A stretch of 64,000 nt of DNA from Thiodiazotropha sp040507005 (GTDB lineage Bacteria > Pseudomonadota > Gammaproteobacteria > Chromatiales > Chromatiaceae): the NCBI GenBank assembly GCA_040507005.1, contig JBEVVS010000114.1:1-64000 (forward strand). Reading direction: 5' to 3'. The notes beneath the pieces are model-generated. The model ran no database searches, was not told where the DNA came from, and saw nothing but the letters and a program-made list of their open reading frames with translations. This document shows, piece after piece, positions 61,796 through 64,000 of the stretch (its first letter is position 1; each line of letters starts with the position of its first letter). The translations under genes were made by a program, and so were the position numbers.

Positions 61796-63629
61796 CAGCG
61801 TCTCCCACGAGATAGCGATCCATCACCTGACGAGCGATGGGTGCGGCCACAGAACCCCCATGGCCGCCATTCTCTACCACCACGGCGATGGCGATACGCG
61901 GATCTTCTACCGGGGCAAAGGCGATGAATAGGGCATGATCACGTTTTCGTTTTGCGATCGTCTCTTCATCATACTCCTCATCTTGTTTCACGCTGAATAC
62001 CTGAGCCGTGCCGGTCTTGCCGGCAATTCGATAGTGGTCGGTGTAGATTGACCGGGCAGTACCGCGCACACCTTCCACCACCTCAGCCATGGCATGGATT
62101 ATTTGCTCCCAATGCATGGGATCGAGCTGATGCAGATCGTCGACGATTTTTGGGCTTTCCACCTGAGTGCCATCGGGTTTCTCAATGCTATCGACCACTC
62201 TGGGACGAATACGGTGCCCGCGATTGGCCAGGGTTGCCGTGGCGGAGGCGAGTTGTAGCGGGGTGGCCAGAAAATAGCCCTGCCCGATACCCACGATCAG
62301 GGTTTCCCCCGGATACCAGGGCTCCCGTTGCTTCTTCTGTTTCCATTCGCGACTTGGCATCAGGCCTGGCAATTCTCCATCCAGGTCGACTTTGGAGGGG
62401 TGTCCAAAGCCGAATCCCGCGAGGAACTCATAGAGTCTGTCGATGCCGAGTGTGCGTGCCAGTTCGTAGTAGTAGACATCACAGGACTCCACAATCCCTC
62501 GCTGCATATCGACCTTTCCATGCCCCCATTTTTTCCAGTCCCGATATTTATGGTCTTTCCCGGGAAGCTGGTAGTAACCGGGGCAATAGGTCTCCTGATA
62601 AAAACCAACCACGTCATATTCCAGTCCAGCGAGACCGATGAAGGGTTTGACCGTGGAGCCCGGCGGATATTGCCCACGGATAGCGCGGTTGAAGAGTGGA
62701 TTATCCAGGGATTGTTCCAGCGCTTGGTAGGCCTTGGCACTGATCCCCTCTACAAACAGATTGGGATCGTATCCCGGTTTACTGACCAGGGTCAGCACGC
62801 CACCGGTCTTGATATCGATGGCCGCCACGGCGCCGTTGTAGTCCCCCAGCGCCTGGAGGGCGGTAGCCTGCAGATCCATATCTAGAAACAGCCGCAAATT
62901 ATCCCCGGGGCGTGGCGGCTGATTTTCCAATACCCGCAGTACCCGGCCCTTGGCATTGACCTCCACCTGCTGGAGCCCCACACTGCCGTGCAACAGGCTT
63001 TCATAACTCTTTTCAACACCGTTCTTGCCGATGAAATTGGTGCCCCTGTAGTTGGAAATATCGATGATCTGCAGTTCCTGGGCATTGATTCGGCTGACAT
63101 AGCCCAGCAGATGGGCGGTCTTCAGCCCTTGTGGATAGTCACGCAGCAGGCTCGCCTTTACCTCAACCCCGGGGAAACGGTGGCGATTGACCGCGATTCT
63201 GGCAACCTCTTCGTCTTTCAGGCGCACCCGAATCGGTATGCTGTCGAATCGCCTGCGCTGTTTGCGCAACTGGTGGAACCTATTGATGTCATCATCGGTT
63301 ATATCAATGATTTCACTCAGTTTTTGGATAGTATGATCGAGGTTTTCAGTTCTTTCCGGGGTGATCTCCAGGCTGTACGCGGGTAGGTTTTGCGCCAATA
63401 TCTCGCCGTTTCGGTCGTAGATCAGACCCCGCGTCGGCGGCAGCGGCTCAAGCTTTACCCGATTGTCTTGCGACAGGGTGGTGTAGTGATCGTGGTTCTC
63501 CACTTGCAGGTAGAACAGGCGCCCAATCAGGATCAACAGCACCAGCAGCACCAGCGTGCCCGAGACGATTGCCCGTCCCAGGAACAGCTGACTCTCATGC
63601 AGATAGTCCTTGATCGAGGATTGAGGCAC
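61785..63629 (-). CDS. mrdA: Penicillin-binding protein 2 (elongation transpeptidase)
   Basis: The protein has about 614 residues: an N-terminal membrane helix (about 18-40), a pedestal domain and a transpeptidase with YPPGSTVKPFIGL (SXXK, about residue 325), ESCDVYYYEL (SXN-like) and AGKTGTAQVF (KTG). It crosslinks peptidoglycan in the elongasome with RodA. The GTG at 63629 has GGAG upstream; a TTG one codon earlier is an alternative. It lies between mreD and rodA as usual. Confidence 0.96.
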   Translation of the reverse strand: MPQSSIKDYLHESQLFLGRAIVSGTLVLLVLLILIGRLFYLQVENHDHYTTLSQDNRVKLEPLPPTRGLIYDRNGEILAQNLPAYSLEITPERTENLDHTIQKLSEIIDITDDDINRFHQLRKQRRRFDSIPIRVRLKDEEVARIAVNRHRFPGVEVKASLLRDYPQGLKTAHLLGYVSRINAQELQIIDISNYRGTNFIGKNGVEKSYESLLHGSVGLQQVEVNAKGRVLRVLENQPPRPGDNLRLFLDMDLQATALQALGDYNGAVAAIDIKTGGVLTLVSKPGYDPNLFVEGISAKAYQALEQSLDNPLFNRAIRGQYPPGSTVKPFIGLAGLEYDVVGFYQETYCPGYYQLPGKDHKYRDWKKWGHGKVDMQRGIVESCDVYYYELARTLGIDRLYEFLAGFGFGHPSKVDLDGELPGLMPSREWKQKKQREPWYPGETLIVGIGQGYFLATPLQLASATATLANRGHRIRPRVVDSIEKPDGTQVESPKIVDDLHQLDPMHWEQIIHAMAEVVEGVRGTARSIYTDHYRIAGKTGTAQVFSVKQDEEYDEETIAKRKRDHALFIAFAPVEDPRIAIAVVVENGGHGGSVAAPIARQVMDRYLVGDADEE

Positions 63630-63648
63630 CAATATCTCCTAGTGTCAC

Positions 63649-64000
63649 CTAGCTAATATGAAAACGGCGTCGAATATCCCGAAGAATAATAAAAACCCAA
63701 GGCCAGAGCAGGGTACTGATCAATGGGGTTATCCAATACATGAGCGATGGCGTCGGATAGCCTGCCGCTCCAGTTGACCACAAAGCCAACAGACGTTCGA
63801 GGAGCAGCAGCACGAAAATCGTGAAGACTTGTTGTCGCAATGGCATCACCCGGACCCGAAGATGCAGCTTCAACATAATATAGGCGATTACCGAGAATCC
63901 CAGGGCGTGTTGGCCAAGCAGGGTGCCGGTGAGGACATCCAGCAGCAGGCCGGTCGTCCAGCTGAAACCTACGCCAAAGCGTTCAGGCATGGCCATGCAC
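63649..64000 (-). CDS. mreD: Rod shape-determining protein MreD, 3' part (cut by window edge)
   Basis: The frame contains a hydrophobic protein of at least 117 codons and continues past the right edge; usual MreD has about 160 residues, so the first 40 or so are missing. TTGLLLDVLTGTLLGQHALGF is the recognisable MreD core, and the C-terminus ends IILRDIRRRFHIS. It is an inner-membrane partner of MreC and the elongasome. It is 19 bases from mrdA. Confidence 0.9.
   Translation of the reverse strand, partial: CMAMPERFGVGFSWTTGLLLDVLTGTLLGQHALGFSVIAYIMLKLHLRVRVMPLRQQVFTIFVLLLLERLLALWSTGAAGYPTPSLMYWITPLISTLLWPWVFIILRDIRRRFHIS

Noticed and set aside
1..64000. Mobile elements, prophage, CRISPR arrays, tRNA and rRNA genes
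   Set aside because: No transposase, integrase, phage structural gene, regular spaced repeat or tRNA-like cloverleaf was seen; gene order is conserved core genome.

Overview
The window is ordinary chromosomal DNA of a gammaproteobacterium. Gene order is the main evidence: blocks such as zapA-6S RNA-fau, ygfB-pepP-ubiH-ubiI-gcv, apaG-apaH next to folA, trxA-rho, and mreD-mrdA-rodA-mltB-rlpA-dacA-ybeD-lipB-lipA match the arrangement known from Escherichia and Pseudomonas relatives. Differences from the enteric pattern are a split glycine decarboxylase (gcvPA/gcvPB), a glycine riboswitch before gcvT, a Coq7-type quinone hydroxylase, a histone H1-like protein and an mla operon without mlaC. These suggest a free-living or symbiotic lineage outside the Enterobacterales, possibly near the sulfur-oxidising Chromatiales-like groups. 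That last placement is inference. No rRNA, tRNA, insertion sequence, phage, integrase or CRISPR array was seen.

Layout. 1-16.7 kb is a cell-surface glycan region: a cut sulfotransferase-like gene, glycosyltransferases on two divergent arms around an O-antigen ligase, a heptosyltransferase-like GT9, a 1024-residue GT2-HAD fusion, lpxL, then hldE-msbA-waaA (heptose precursor, lipid A export, Kdo transfer). 16.7-23.5 kb holds an MscS channel, an FMN glutamate-synthase-like protein, rpiA and ilvA facing each other's starts, and a lysine/alanine-rich histone-like gene. 23.7-34.4 kb holds fau, 6S RNA, zapA and a ZapB-like gene on the minus strand, and ygfB, pepP, ubiH, ubiI, a promoter, a tandem glycine riboswitch with terminator, and gcvT-gcvH-gcvPA-gcvPB on the plus strand. 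34.5-37.9 kb carries a PfkB-type kinase and molybdenum cofactor genes (moaB, moeA, moaD, moaE).

38-47.5 kb is mixed: an XRE regulator, lgt-thyA-folA converging on apaH-apaG, an ankyrin protein, a 53-residue membrane peptide, coq7, a glcF-like Fe-S protein, a small [2Fe-2S] ferredoxin and an Ig-like lipoprotein. 47.7-52.1 kb has mlaF-mlaE-mlaD-mlaB, trxA and rho. 52.2-55.6 kb has a sugar-1-phosphate nucleotidyltransferase (MurU-like), a GCS2-type amide ligase and an aspartoacylase-like zinc hydrolase. 55.6-64 kb, all minus strand, is lipoate synthesis plus the cell-wall elongation cluster, ending in an mreD cut by the window edge.

Much of the region serves the cell envelope (LPS assembly, lipid export, phospholipid trafficking, lipoprotein acylation, peptidoglycan elongation and trimming). 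Lipoate made by LipB/LipA is the cofactor of GcvH, glycine cleavage feeds one-carbon folate used by ThyA, FolA and Fau, and UbiH, UbiI and Coq7 supply three ring hydroxylations of ubiquinone. No clear novel defence or mobile system was found. The observations most worth following are a nested palindrome at 282-413, the GCS2 ligase/M14 hydrolase pair, the GT2-HAD fusion, a repeated intergenic motif with a small membrane peptide, and the missing mlaC.
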